The notes under the pieces were generated by a model. It was not told where the DNA came from, ran no database searches, and saw only the letters and a program-made list of their open reading frames with translations. The position numbers were made by a program, and so were the translations under genes. A stretch of 64,000 bases of DNA from Eutypella sp. D-1 (taxonomy: Eukaryota > Ascomycota > Sordariomycetes > Xylariales > Diatrypaceae): assembly GCA_023313575.1 (NCBI GenBank), contig JAJTTP010000017.1, forward strand, positions 248,001 to 312,000, in the 5' to 3' direction. How positions within the stretch are numbered: position 1 is the first letter of the stretch; every line of letters begins with the position of its first letter. Positions 23,303 through 35,600 of the stretch are shown in pieces.

Positions 23303-23366
23303 AGTTGGTATAATACGTTAGGCAATTCTTTACGCGTAAATAATTGCCTAACATATTATACTAACT
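23303..23366. repeat. 64-bp palindrome (foldback)
   Basis: AGTTGGTATAATACGTTAGG on the left is mirrored by an inverted AGTTAGTATAATATGTTAGG on the right, around the self-complementary centre TTTACGCGTAAA. Only a few mismatches occur, so it would form a long hairpin. Confidence 0.85.
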
Positions 23367-23409
23367 AACACCAGTAACATCGTTATAATTAGCATAGTGA
23401 CTTGGTCTC

Positions 23410-24250
23410 GTGATCCACACGATGGTGGGTAACGAGCTCCCGTATATGTCGCCAGAGAACTCCCAGTCGAGCATTGCGGTGATAGTGCCGGAGACGACAT
23501 ATATAGCAGGCACTGTTTCTGTGTGCACTTAGTTATGTATTCCCGCAATTACAGAGAGAAATATGTCGGGTAGAGGTTGTGTGTTATCGGGTAGCCGGTA
23601 ATGCAACTGCCGAGCATGTTAATATAAATGTAAGCCGTAGTAATTGAGGGGCAGATGGGATCGTCGGGTACTGAAGGTTATGGTAATACAACTGCTCTAG
23701 GGTGTTATTTAGGCAATAAGGCAGGCGTAGGGCTTGGCTGAGACGAGACCTATGTATGTATGTATGTTAATCACTGGGCAGGCATGCTTGTCCTGGACGG
23801 TTCTTTGCGACAAGTGAACTTAAGCTGAGCTGCAGACTATTGAGGTCATCAACGAGTTGACCTCCAGCATACCGGAGAAGATCGTCCAGTCCGAGAACGT
23901 CAACACCCGAAGCATCCTCAACCCTGTTTACGGTTTATTAGTATGTGGTTCTGGTGTAGCTTTTCAGCGGAATGCACATAATATCATGTACTCGACAGAG
24001 TACATCAATCTGCGGACTACCGAGAGACTCACATTTCGCTCACACCTACTCTTTTTAAGTACACATGAGCATTTGAGCGTGTCGACCAGCGACATCGTGC
24101 GATATAGGTTAGAAGAGCCGACAATGGCAGGAAGTTGGTGAAGGAAAGTGTCCCGCCCCCCCAAAAAACACCCGGAATTGGAACGGTAATCGTTGGAAAC
24201 TCTAGCCGATCATCTTGCTGCTCTCCGACGACGGGGCCATCATGTTGGGT
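23410..24250 (+). pseudogene. Coding-like fragments of an unidentified gene (relic)
   Basis: Three short stretches on the plus strand have codon use unlike the surrounding noise. 23410-23532 is an open frame to TAG (HTMVGNELPYMSPENSQSS). 23824-23938 reads through ELTSSIPEKIVQSENVNTR with mostly C or G at third positions. 24206-24247 reads PIILLLSDDGAIMLG, preceded by a TCTAG acceptor-like site. I cannot join them into one intact frame and do not recognise the family. A decayed gene, or gene pieces carried by the adjacent element, is the best reading. Confidence 0.3.
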
Positions 24251-25957
24251 GAGAGGGGACAGATAGGTCTGCTTGAGGTATGCTGTGGCATTTGTCGAAT
24301 TTGTTACCTATGGGTTGCCCGTTTGCTGTCGGACTCATCACGAGAAATGGGTCACAGGTGGTAGTTGTGTGGACACAGCATAGAAAACAAAGTGATGATA
24401 AAGGTGCGAAATTGTGGTTGATGGCGATGTAGGGCGTGGTGAAATGGTATGTAAGCTTGATCTTTTGTGATTCTGGGGACGTTTGCGAATCTAGGATGTC
24501 CCACAATTTGAGATTGGCAGATGGGGACTATAAGGTAGAAGCTGAGAGCCTCTCCATACCCTGATCCAGTGATAGGCATTCTTTAAATAGCACTACCCAA
24601 GAGAACCGTGGAGTTCAATAACAAGGTGTCTTACGCACGCTTGAGCCTTGTTCCTAGTGGCTTATGAACGCGCACAACGAAGCAGTCTCCGCGTAGAATC
24701 ATAGGCGTAGAGAGGAGGTTCTACAGTAGCAGAGAGTTTCCACTGGAGTATTGACCACTAAAATTGGCACGATCAGTATGTTCCGGATGTCTACTTGGCT
24801 AAGTGCGCTGCGCCCTAGTTATTCATACCATGTGTCCGATTTGGACTGTGCGTGTATTCGCGCGCATGCAGTAGTGCCTATTGTCGGGAAGACTGCCGTG
24901 AGATTGCCTGCACGGGATTCGACAGCGGCCCGCCACTCGAGCACTTCTGCAAGCACGGGCTCCTCGACTCTCATCACATCTCATCTGGATTCGACCACAT
25001 TCATCCAACTTGATCGAATCAAATGAGGAGCTGGTTGAACGCCAGGATAAGGGCGTGAGACATATGATGCATGCTAAACTCTGTGGGCTAAGCGGTCTGA
25101 AGCAAAAAGAAGAAAGAAAAAAAAACAAAGACAAAAAAACGTTGTATTGAGTCCGGCGCAAAAGGGGGCCCGGAAGGAAGTCGCGATGACAGCATACGCG
25201 ACCAGAATTTGGCCCGTCCAATTATAGGTAGTCTCGACACACGGACTGTTAGCTAGCAATATTAACTTCGAGCTGCTGGATCGCCCCGTTAAGAAGCTGA
25301 CCCTTTATCTTTCGTGATCTGGGTGTTTCGAAGTCCTAAAATGCGACACCGCTCGCGCTTGCCCTTGTGCCCTCCGCACTTCATGGAATTATTCCCCACT
25401 GCGCAGTTACGCTAGCAAGCTGGGTAACACATCGAATCCCCCGACCGGCGAGGCCTGGAACGCCTAACGGAAACAGGATACCTCTACGAGATCCAGCTAT
25501 CCGGGCCTGGAAAAAGCACATGGACCTTGGACGGACCACATTACTGCCGTGACCGGGTGTTGTAACCGTTAAGATACTAGAGCTCTAAGGGCTTAGTTAG
25601 TGGGGGCTAGAACGAGCACACTTAATTTCCATTGAGTTAGTCTTATTTTGACCATCAAATGCGCGTGAGATTTGTCCGGGGGCCAAAGAAGGGATGCAGG
25701 GTCTCGAGCGTGCTGTGGCGTCGCAATCTGTCTCACCTCGAGGCAAGACAGGCTACCGTCTTTTCCTTTTTTTTTCTCTAGACGTTTGAGTGATTCGGAT
25801 CTAAACGAAGTAAATAATCGGTACTTATAGGCTGTCATCTAAGCTCCAGGCACGCCTCCACCGTCGCGTTGATATATAGAAACGATGGGTGTAGGGCTTA
25901 CTTCGCTAGTTATCTAGAGGCTCAGAGCAAATTCGACAACCTGCTCGCGGTGGGAAT
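24251..25957. other. Intergenic upstream of the ankyrin-CorA gene
   Basis: No supported gene. It contains a poly-purine stretch at about 25105-25140 and a pyrimidine run at about 25760-25780. The last few hundred bases are the probable promoter of the gene at 25958. Confidence 0.5.
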
Positions 25958-28900
25958 ATGGCAACTAGTCAGGCTAGCTTTGCGAGCAGTCAACCGGACC
26001 AGCGCCATCTCAGATTGATTGCCGCGGCAGCACAAGGCAATGAGGCCCGAGTACGTGATATACTAATCGAGCACGCCCCCTGGACGTCGTCAACAGACCA
26101 TGACATCCTACGCCAGTCCCTACAGAAGGTCGCAGCTCGCGGCAATCTACCCATTGTGAGGCTACTAATCGAGAATGGCGCCGAGGTCAATTCCTCACGG
26201 GAAAATGAAGTCCCCGCCCTTTTCAAAGCTGCCGAGGGAGGGCATATTTCTATGGTCTCGGAACTCCTGAGATGCAATGCCAATCCCAATTGTCGTAACC
26301 GCAGCGGACAGACGGCTCTCTTCATGGCCTGTATGAAGGGACATGATGCCGTGATTCGTCTCCTATTAGACGCCGGGGCCGATGTCGAGGCGCACGATAA
26401 GGAAGGCCGGACGCCTTTGCTGTTCTTGGCTTCTGAAAAACCGGGTAGAGGAAAGTGGACCATCAACACTCTCAAATTGCTCCTCGCCTACCGGCCAAAT
26501 CTCGAGGTGAAAGATCAGATTGGGCGGACCCCTTTACTTTGGGCTGCGACCAACGGCAATATCGAACTGGCCAGGGCGCTCCTGGCGTGCAAGGCTGACG
26601 TCCATGCTACTAACAACCGGAATCGCACAGCGCTTCATCTTGCTGCTGCTGAGACTACCCAGAAGGAACATCTTGAGGAGATGGTACAGTTACTCCTGAA
26701 TTCAGGTGCTGACCCTTGCCGTCGCAGCGATGGAGGATGGACACCCCTGCACAACGCTAGCCAGAGCGGCAATGCCGACATTGTGGCCATGCTCCTCCAG
26801 ACCAAGGCAGATGTGAATGCTCGGCTCTCGAACGGAATGACCCCCCTCCACTGGGCCGCCTTCAAAGGGTCTGAGGAGATCGTGCGGCTGCTCTTATCAA
26901 GACCAGAAACTGACCTCTCCATCAAAGACAGCTTCGATCGCACCGCGATGCTCTGTGCTGCCCAGGAGTACAGGTCGGATATCGTCAAATTGCTGTCTCC
27001 ATCCCGTGCGGCCAATCGGTTATCCTCGTCGGCCAGGGCATCGTGCGGTGCTTTCGAAGCCACGGTCGTAGACTTTGGGGAGTTCGAAAAGAAGCAGTTG
27101 GTCTCCAAGCACTCTGTCTTTGACCTGTTGTACGGGTGGGACGAGGAGAACGACAAGCCCAAGATCCCAACGTTGACGAAGAATATTAAGTATAAGCCGG
27201 ACTTCCGATGGATCCATCTACCCGCCAATAACGTATGCATGTTCCTTCGAGGGACTGTTGTTCCATATCATACCTGAGCTAACATGGTACTACAGATAGC
27301 TTGGGCTGAGGTAAGAGGACTCATACCTGAAGTTGAGGACATCGGCTCACCATTTCACAGACACTACTGGCCAAGTCCTTCATCGAAGCGGGGCATAGAG
27401 ACATCGAGGCCTTCAAGGCACTGGAGAAGTGCTTTGACCAGGAGCACAGGGGCCAGTTCACGCACGCTCACTTCATGCGGACCTCGTGCCAGAGGGTATC
27501 GACGTCCCAGCAATCAGCAGAAAGTAGACGAGAGGACAGAGCACTCACCCCGCTGTCCGAGGAAGGTGGGGAGGTCTCTACGCAGACCGCTGCAGACCTG
27601 GAACAGGGGAAGGCATCGGAGTTGTACGACGAACGCGGGACATTGAAATCAGAGACGAAGAAAAAGAATAAGTCCGAGCAAATTGCCGAACGGCACCCAA
27701 AAAAGCATAAGCGTGGGAAAGGCCCGCCGGGGAACCCCCCATCGCGGCAACAAAGCAACCAAAGCAGCTCCAGCGCGAAACTTCCGGTGCCACTTTCCTG
27801 GGAGACGTCCAAGACCGCGGCATCCGGTGGGAAGATAGTCCTCTTCGTAGGTACCCTATTTCTTGTCTTTTTGTTTTGTTTTGCCCCTATCATACTGCGC
27901 TGTATGACTGACTTTTTCTTTTCAATAAAAGATGCCGTTCCTGCACTATGAGACGGAAGAGCGGAGGAGAACGATGAGACAAGCGATCATAGCTGCGAAC
28001 AGGGAAGGAAGGAACCCCATCGAGAGTGCTTCCCGGGACTCGCTGCTACTCGACGCGTACCTCAACAATACCCCGCGCCTCCACGTCCGCCGAACGCTCG
28101 ACCAGTTCGCATACCACGGCATCGACACGTCAGTGCGAGACGAGGACCAGGTGGTCACGCGGTACTGCAAGGCACACGAGATCGAGAGGAAGGTGTTCAT
28201 GGTGGACCAGCTCTGGCTGTGGGTACTGGGCAAGGACCTGATCATCACGTGCTTCCCGCAGCGGTGGGAGCAGCCGCCGCAGGACCCGCTGAACGTGCTC
28301 GACGGCATCATCGAGGAGACCAACGCCAAGACGCGGCCCCCGATCCAGTCCGTCTACGACCTGGCCATGCTTATCGCCGGCCGCTGTGCGAGCGTCTTCG
28401 ATCGCCACATGCTCCACGACCAGGACTACCAGTTCTTCGACATGTTCGAGCAGTCTATCGGCGTCGTCACCGACAAGGAGAGCAAGCTGTTCCGCCGCTT
28501 CAACCAGGCCTCCGCGCAATCAACCGAGTGGCTGCGCCGCCACGACCGCCACAGTATGAGCCGCGATGGCAGCCTGGTGAGTTCACTTCGGATCCCTCCC
28601 GGCGATGATGCCTGCGTGTTAGTCTGTTACTAACCCACTGGACCCCCTTCTTCCCCTTGCATACAGATGTCCGACGCCCTCCTGGATATCCGCACCGAGA
28701 CGAAGCTCCTAGCAGAGATCAAGGACATCCGGGATGAGCTGAACATCCTCAACGTGGTGCTCGAGTCGCAGATGGTGGCGCTGGAGGGGTTTGAGGAGAT
28801 AGTGCTAGGTGAGATCCGCAGCAGCGACAGCGGGAGCGGGAGCGGGAATGGAGGCAGCAACCGGCGGGCAACAGATGCGATTGTGGCGGAGATCCGCAAG

Positions 28901-29740
28901 CGGTCGCGGGAGCAGCTGCGGCGTGTGGAGTACCGGCTGCGGGACCTAGACCGGATGGACAACCAGGCGCACACGCTGTACCGGGGCCTGACGGACCTGC
29001 TGGACCTCAAGCAGAAGCACTCGAACGCGCTGGAGGCGCGGTTCGCGGGCGACCAGGCGGTCATCGCCGCGCGACAGGGCCAGACCATCATGGTCTTCAC
29101 CATCGTCACCATCGTCTTCCTGCCCATGTCCTTCATCGCCGCCTTCTTCGCCATCAACCTCCCCGAGTGGGAGGGCCGCCTGAACGTCGCCTACGTCTCT
29201 AAGTACATGTTCGGCATCGGCCTCGGCATCTCCATCCCCCTCGTCGCCATGGCCGTTACCTTCACCGATATCTCTGATGGCCTGAGGAATCTGCGTGCAT
29301 CCCTCGGCGGGAAGCTGCGGGGGAAGGCCGCCGGGAGCGACACCAGCGGTGGAAGAGGTAGCGGTGCTGGAGGAGGGGGTGTGGCAGACCCCCTAGAAGA
29401 CAGGTTACAGCCACTCTCCGCCTTGCCGACCAAGGGGAGACCGTCAACGCACTACACGACCCGCGGGCCCTCGGATGTCGAGCACTGGCGCAGCTTTGGG
29501 CCACCGGCGCCCAACGGCGGGGGCCTGCGCAGCCGTGACAGGGACATGAACGGCGACCCGTACGGCAGGCTATCGCCGGTCCCCTACCTCCAGCGTAAGG
29601 TCAGCATCGGGAGTGGCAATAATAACAACAACAACGGCGGGATCGCCTGGGCCCGGCCGAGCATGGAGAGGGGAAGGCGGGACGTTGGGGCCGACTTGGA
29701 GAGGGGGAGGAGCATCGGAGCGTCTCCCCGGCGGTGGTGA
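25958..29740 (+). CDS. Ankyrin-repeat protein fused to a CorA-like (Mg2+ transporter-type) membrane domain
   Basis: Exons 25958-27232, 27296-27310, 27361-27846, 27932-28576, 28667-29740. All introns are phase 0 and the product is 1164 aa. Residues about 15-353 hold about ten ankyrin repeats (for example GWTPLHNASQSGNADIVAML). The join PANN-IAWAE-TLLAKSFIEAGH across a 15-nt exon restores a continuous block of this fungal family. A Lys/Glu/Ser-rich segment precedes MPFLHYETEERR, where the CorA-like cytoplasmic domain resumes. Long helices (about 880-945) lead to two transmembrane segments, IMVFTIVTIVFLPMSFIAAF (about 948-967) and a second at about 986-1006, as in CorA. The GMN loop signature is replaced by AIN. 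The roughly 155-aa tail is Gly/Arg/Ser-rich and disordered. The protein is probably membrane-located; whether it still transports Mg2+ is uncertain. Confidence 0.9.
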
Positions 29741-30639
29741 GACGTGACAGGAAGCCATCGTTTATAATAAGATCCGTAATGATATAGCTAATGACGATAG
29801 ATGTGACAACGCGCCTACGATGCTACTGCTTGTCATGTGGTATATTGATATAGAGCAAGGGGATGTAGGTTTAGGAGAATGGACTACTTTAGGACAAGGG
29901 TAAAGTTATGAGGATTTCTATATGATCTTGTTTTCAGTGGTCTATCTTGCCTAACTATCTTGTAGCTACGATCTGTATTTGATCATCTGTCTATCTTCCT
30001 GATCAATACGCCTACTAAAGAAATGGGGGTAAACCCTAGCCGCCCCCTTCCACTATCTTGAAAATAGAAAGTGACAAGGTACATTTTCTGGGTCTCGGAC
30101 TGGATAGACGAGCCACGGCCAATAAGGGGTTTTTAGCACGGATACAGGCGCATGAAGATTTGCATAAGTTGAGGAGTCGACATTTATTTCGGGTTGATTT
30201 CTCTTCTCAAGTTTCTGCTCTCTTCCCCGTCCAGTACGTATCCTAGGGTTTTTATACTAGAATAAGGGGCTACGGCCAGAACCAAAAAAGAAAGTAGACC
30301 CAAAAGTCATGAGGACAGCATTCCGCCGTAGCCAGGCTTTGATTTCACCAACCCCCTTTTCCCCCTTAAGTGGTTTGTTTGGGTGTCCCTCCGGCTTTGA
30401 AGCCAGCTTCTCTAGGCCCCCCCAAAAAGGGAGATGCAGTCATGAACAAGGACGTGCTATTTATGAATTGTTGATCCCTAATGATGTGCCGTTGCGCCTT
30501 CCTCCCAACCTAGAACATGCACTATATGTCAACCCGCCCCTAAATTAATACCAACGATGATACGGTACTCCAACTTTTAGAACTCTGTGGCGCCTGCCCG
30601 GCCAACCCCAGGACAAACACCAAGACGACAGTGCTCGAT
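29741..30639. other. Intergenic between convergent ankyrin-CorA and AAAP genes
   Basis: About 0.9 kb between two convergent 3' ends. AT-rich at 29760-30000. No supported gene. Confidence 0.55.
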
Positions 30640-32636
30640 CTATATTCCATTGCTGGAGCACTCGAAGACGGATCGGACATTTCCTGCCTGGTATTGGTCG
30701 ATCACGCTCTGGACGCTGACGTAGGTGCCGGCCGTGAGGAAGAAGAAGCCCGTGATGATGATGAAAATATTGAGGATGCCCTCGAGCCAGCCGCGCAGCG
30801 ACTTGTCCTGGAGCAGCGTGACGTGCCCGTCCGCCTTGCGCATGCGGAAGTAGGCGACGCCCCAGAAGATGAACCCGAAAAAGGAGTCAAAGAGGGACGA
30901 CATGATAGATAGGACTACCCCCACAGTTAGCAGCAAACTCAAAAGCATGAGGCCTCTGGGTACTTACGGGAGCTGAAGAAGGGAATTAGGTTTGCGATGA
31001 GGAAGCCAGCAATCCAGAGAACGACTAGGCAGTCTGTTAGCGCGGCTCTGTGCACAAGTGGCCACGGGGGAGGGTTGCCTACGTAAAATGAGTGTCCAAG
31101 TTCCCCATCCGATAAGGGTGTGTTCGTTCTTGTGCTGAGAATTATGGAAGATGCGGAAAAAGAGGAACCTGGCCGAGACGGAAGCGTAGAGGACACCTAG
31201 GAAGATGAGAGTGGGAATCATAAAAGAGAAGGATATCTTCTTGTAGAGCGGCTCCAATGATCCGAACGCGGGGGCCGTTATGTATTGGTTGCCTGTATAC
31301 GCGTAGATCACCGATCCCACGACGCTGAAGACCAAGATCTCGAGAATCGTACAGGCCCAAAGAGCCTTGGGGAAGTCTCGCGGGTCTCGCATCTCGGCGA
31401 TAAAGCTCGGTAACGTTATTTGCCCGATGAATGTATAACTAATATTCAGGAAGGCATTAAGACCGGCCACAAATGTGGTTCCTGTCACCGGAATGGCAGT
31501 TACGATTGGGTTGCCGAACGGCAATGGCTGCCCAGTCTTAGGACTGATTCCAGGCTGCGTACTGAAGCCAGCCGGATGATCCTCGACGCCAGAGAATATT
31601 GTTGCCAAGATTACAGAGACGAACGTGAATAGGGCCGAAGCAGTGCCAAGCTTCGACAGCATGTCAAATGTGCGAGGTAGCGATGCCACCCAGCAGATGA
31701 TGGTGGTTATAACACCGAAAACCACGGTCTGGCAAGCCACGCTAGAGTTCTCGCCAACCATTGTGTTGATATATTCTGCGCCGACCAGAACGTGGAGTCC
31801 CTAAACCGGGGTTAGAAATCGAGCATAGGTCGACAAAGAGTGCTGCACTGACTTGGATGAATGTATTGTTTAGAACGAACATGACGGCAGTAAAATACCA
31901 CGCCCACGTCTTGCCCCAGAAGAGCATCTGTCCAATGTCGCAGACATCTCTTACCTCCGGGTGGCGTAAGCAGAATTCCCACAATATGAGTGACCTGTTC
32001 TTGGTCAGTTGGCTGGCTGGCACGATGAACTGTAGACCTTACGTATATAACACTAAGAGCGCCTGGACGACGGTGAGGATAAGGCTATTAAATAGGTGGT
32101 TAGTTGATCTGCCAAGTAATGCCCAGGCGGTTGCCCAGGCGCCGAGAAAGCTTACCCAGGGACGAGCCCAAGGACGCTGTAAGACCAAGGAAAGCTCATG
32201 ATTGCCTATTCCAGATGTCAGAACGATTGAATTACTCTAGGCCATGACTGTGGGAACTAGTCGGCTGTTCACGGTTGTTGATGAAGCACCGTGTCACTCG
32301 AACGCCAAGGGCGGGGGGCTTTGGGTAATTTACCAGGCAGATGTATTCAGAGAATAACAACGCCGCCGTCTTTTGCCAACTGCAGGTGCGATATTGGATG
32401 GCGGCATTAGCCTCTGATTCAATTTGCTTGTTCAGGATCGCTTCACTGCTCAGATCGCTGCTCGATCCAGTCACAGGCACCACAGGAATGATCTGGGGCG
32501 CTATGCGAGGGCCGATCTTCACATTCGGACCCCCGAACCACGCGGATAATCCACGCGGTATCGTAGCCTCAGCATCGTAGTTGGGATCCGCCGAGTCTCG
32601 AGAAGGCGGGGTTGATGGTCCCTCAGGTTTCGACAT
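30640..32636 (-). CDS. Amino-acid transporter, AAAP family (MTR/neutral amino-acid permease type)
   Basis: Exons on the minus strand: 32636-32334, 32205-32156, 32084-32043, 31994-31853, 31800-31083, 31024-30968, 30914-30640, giving 528 aa. Splice phases agree throughout. After a hydrophilic N-terminus of about 85 aa come about eleven hydrophobic segments. Blocks include SFPWSYSVLGLVPG, LYTSLILWEFCLRHPEVRDV, NAFLNISYTFIGQITLPSFI, EMRDPRDFPKALWA and SSLFDSFFGFIFWGVAY. These are hallmarks of the fungal AAAP branch that includes the Neurospora mtr-type neutral/aromatic amino-acid permease. Such proteins import amino acids by proton symport at the plasma membrane. The substrate cannot be read from the sequence. 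The start at 32636 (MSKPEGPSTPPS) is the only in-frame ATG before the conserved region. Confidence 0.9.
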
Positions 32637-35600
32637 GATAATGGGCTATAGGAAGGGTGCGTTGCTTATCAGTGCGGGTGGCCTTGTGAAGTGATGGGTT
32701 GAATTTTTGGGAGGAAAGAGAAATTGACTATGGACTATTAGATGAACACGACCCTTAGGATGTAGGTTGATATGGAAGGATTTTTATTTCCCCTTGGGAA
32801 GAGGCTGACAGGCTCTGGGGAGGTTAAGTATGAAATACATGCTCCATGTACCACCCGGGATCTATGCTTGAATTTCACCAGGGTGCATCTCTAGGTGTAA
32901 AAGTACATATGCAACAGGGATTGCCAAGAAGAAGAGGCAATGGACTTAGCTATGGATACTGAGGTAGGTAGGTGGCGGACTGGGGTTTCACAGGCCGGCC
33001 GCGAGATCCAACCCACGATTCTATGATGGATAACTTACCAACTGGGTACGTAGGGCTGCAAATAGAAACCCCCTACGATCTAGCAGGGAATATCCTCAGA
33101 ATCTTCTGCAGTTCTGAGTGCAGGGGTGAGTGGGCAAGCCCTTAGGTGACTGTGGGTGAACACGGGAAGAGAGAGGGCGGGATGATGCTGTCTTGCTAAT
33201 AGTTAAGTCGCGGCCATTGTCTCTTCTGTCTATCTCTAACTAGAAAAATAAATATAGAGAATGTGTGTGATCAAAGGGAGGAGCAGTTGGAGGGGAGAGA
33301 GGGAGGGAATGTCTAGAGAACATGTAAAGATAGAATCTAGAGAAACGTGATGTCGTGGTGGTGATAGTGAAAGGGAGCTAACTCATGTTTGGCCGAGCTG
33401 ACGTTACCCTAGGAGGGAAGAGAATCAAGAGTGTACATCATGACCTTAACATCGTATAGATACACCCACTGCCTAGTAATTACCTAGTAGGGTTGCGTAC
33501 TTCATGCTACACATATGAACTTCAGGAACCTGTGCCCTCGATGCCATGGTGCATTTTTATAGTTTCCAACGTCATTCTATACTACGGTAGTTGCAGTTCG
33601 CAGCCTGTACCTGAACCTTTGTAGCTGGGGCGTGCCTTACCTAGACTATGTACTCATGTACATTAGATACCCGTATCCGCGGTCGAGCAACCAGGCAAGT
33701 TAAAAGTCCAAGTACTTCCTTTGGAGGTAACCAGGTAGGAGGGCGTTATAGCGCCGGGATGTACGCCCGCAACCACTTAGTATGAACTAGCTAGGCGACA
33801 CAGGCTCGACGGATCGGATAACGCCATTTCGGACGAAATGTCGACAGATTGGAAAACGGCTCTAAACGAGGTCGTCTATAGACTATTTTTTAAGATTCTC
33901 CTCTGCATATAGGAAGATAATGTGCTGAGCCTTTCTAGTATGAACAACCCCACCCTCGACATGGTGTCCTGGACTTATTATTCTTTTCTCTCGTTCTCGC
34001 CTTTTAACTATTGAGTATTCGAGAAAAAAGGCAGGTTATATCTAGACGGTCTATACCCCTGGTCCTTTCCAAAGTTCGAAGGCTTAATCCGTTCATTTGA
34101 TTGGTGCGCGATGAACCGCCGAACTGTGGATATAACGGGAAAAACAATTTAAGCTTTCTTGAAGCTTTCTTGGTCAAATGGCCTGAGCCAGATCGATACA
34201 TAGTAACGAATAGGTGCTCTACTCCTTCCATTAGGGGGGAGGAGGGTTTCTTATTTTCCCACCATTTCAACGGCTTAACGGTCTACCTATCGTCGCTTGG
34301 AATATAGCAAGTGCATGTATGTATCTACAGGCTATTCGCAGTAGCTAGTAGCCCGATACTATTATCTATTGTTATCGCCTGCAACAGACTTGCGACTGTC
34401 ACTTCATGGGATTATTTGATTCTAGCAGATGAAGTGTATTGCCTCGGGGTATATGTCTATACTCATCCTGATTCTAAGGTACATAAGGGCATTTACTAAG
34501 TCGTAATGAGCTCGCATGCACATCTTGTTGAGCTTATCTTGTTAAGAATTTACGAAGATGTTGTTAGCCCGACCTACTCGCCTTCAACTACATAAGTGCT
34601 TGGTAAGTGTGATAACAACAGGTGAGTGGGTGTGGGCTGAAGGACGTTGATTGCTGTATTCAAGTTGTGGAAGTCGGCCAGACTAGAGCTACAGGTCGGT
34701 CTTTAACCGAGAATGGATTATCTGACTATAATTTACCTAACTGTCTATGATGATCCTATCCGATAGAAATTAAGATACAATGCGTTCACTTTAATTTGCC
34801 ATGTTAGTTACCTACATATGTACCTAGTGCCCATCTCTATAAGCACGTTATGTAAGTATACAACAGTATTCACATATGTAAATCGAGAAGTGGGGTTGAT
34901 TGAGGGTTAGGGTAGTAGTAGGTTAACGGCTTCGGAAGGGCTAAGGATTGGACTCAGACGAGGCAATCAACTTTTGATCAGGGCCACTTGGGTAGCCTCA
35001 AGCTGAGCCTGTTTCCACTGTCTTTCAGCTCAGCTGCCCGAGTTCGAGTTGGAACTGCCCAAGAGGGCAATTGGAGAATAGCGGGGTTCCGCGCTATTGG
35101 CACAGTCCAGGTACCCGTAGTAGTAGGTACGTCTTAAGTACGAAGTACTGACCACCTAAAGTGATTGCTCTTCAAAAAAAAACAAAAAAAAACACGATGC
35201 TCTAAGCGGTATCTCTTTCAAATCCTTTTAACTATAGCTTCTCTTGTATCTATAGTTATATGTTGAATACCAACAAGGAGTATAATTTTCATTCTCATTG
35301 GGGCACCTTTGAAATACAAATACAATATTACCACATCCTTGCCTACACAAGAGGTATTGAACCTTAGTTATCTTAAGCCAAGAAGAGCCTCCGTCCCTCT
35401 CTCCTGTCGCGGTCGTACCTAGGTAGCGGGATATCTTGAGATATCTATAGAATGCCTAGTGTGTTTAACAGTAGAGTAGGATGTTTATTATATAGAACAG
35501 CGTAGGTAATTAGTCAGCGAGGATATGAACTTCACAATCTTATTATTCGCTGTGCTCCGTACGGCACAGCAAAGTATAATCCTTGCACCGCTTCTTTGGT

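Larger units (their letters stand above)
22658..23408. mobile_element. Degenerate inverted-repeat element (751 bp)
   Basis: The 40-bp ends (22658-22697 and 23369-23408) are inverted copies matching at 38 of 40 positions, and both mismatches are transitions. Inside lie a pair of direct repeats of about 113 bp (22701-22813 and 23184-23297) and a 64-bp near-perfect palindrome (23303-23366) abutting the right end. No transposase frame is visible. No target-site duplication was recognised. It is best read as a non-autonomous or decayed DNA element, possibly with a second foldback element nested in it. Confidence 0.65.

Noticed and set aside
28130..29157. Minus-strand ORFs of 129 and 175 codons
   Set aside because: They are antisense to exons 4 and 5 of the ankyrin-CorA gene, whose frame is established by motifs and phases.
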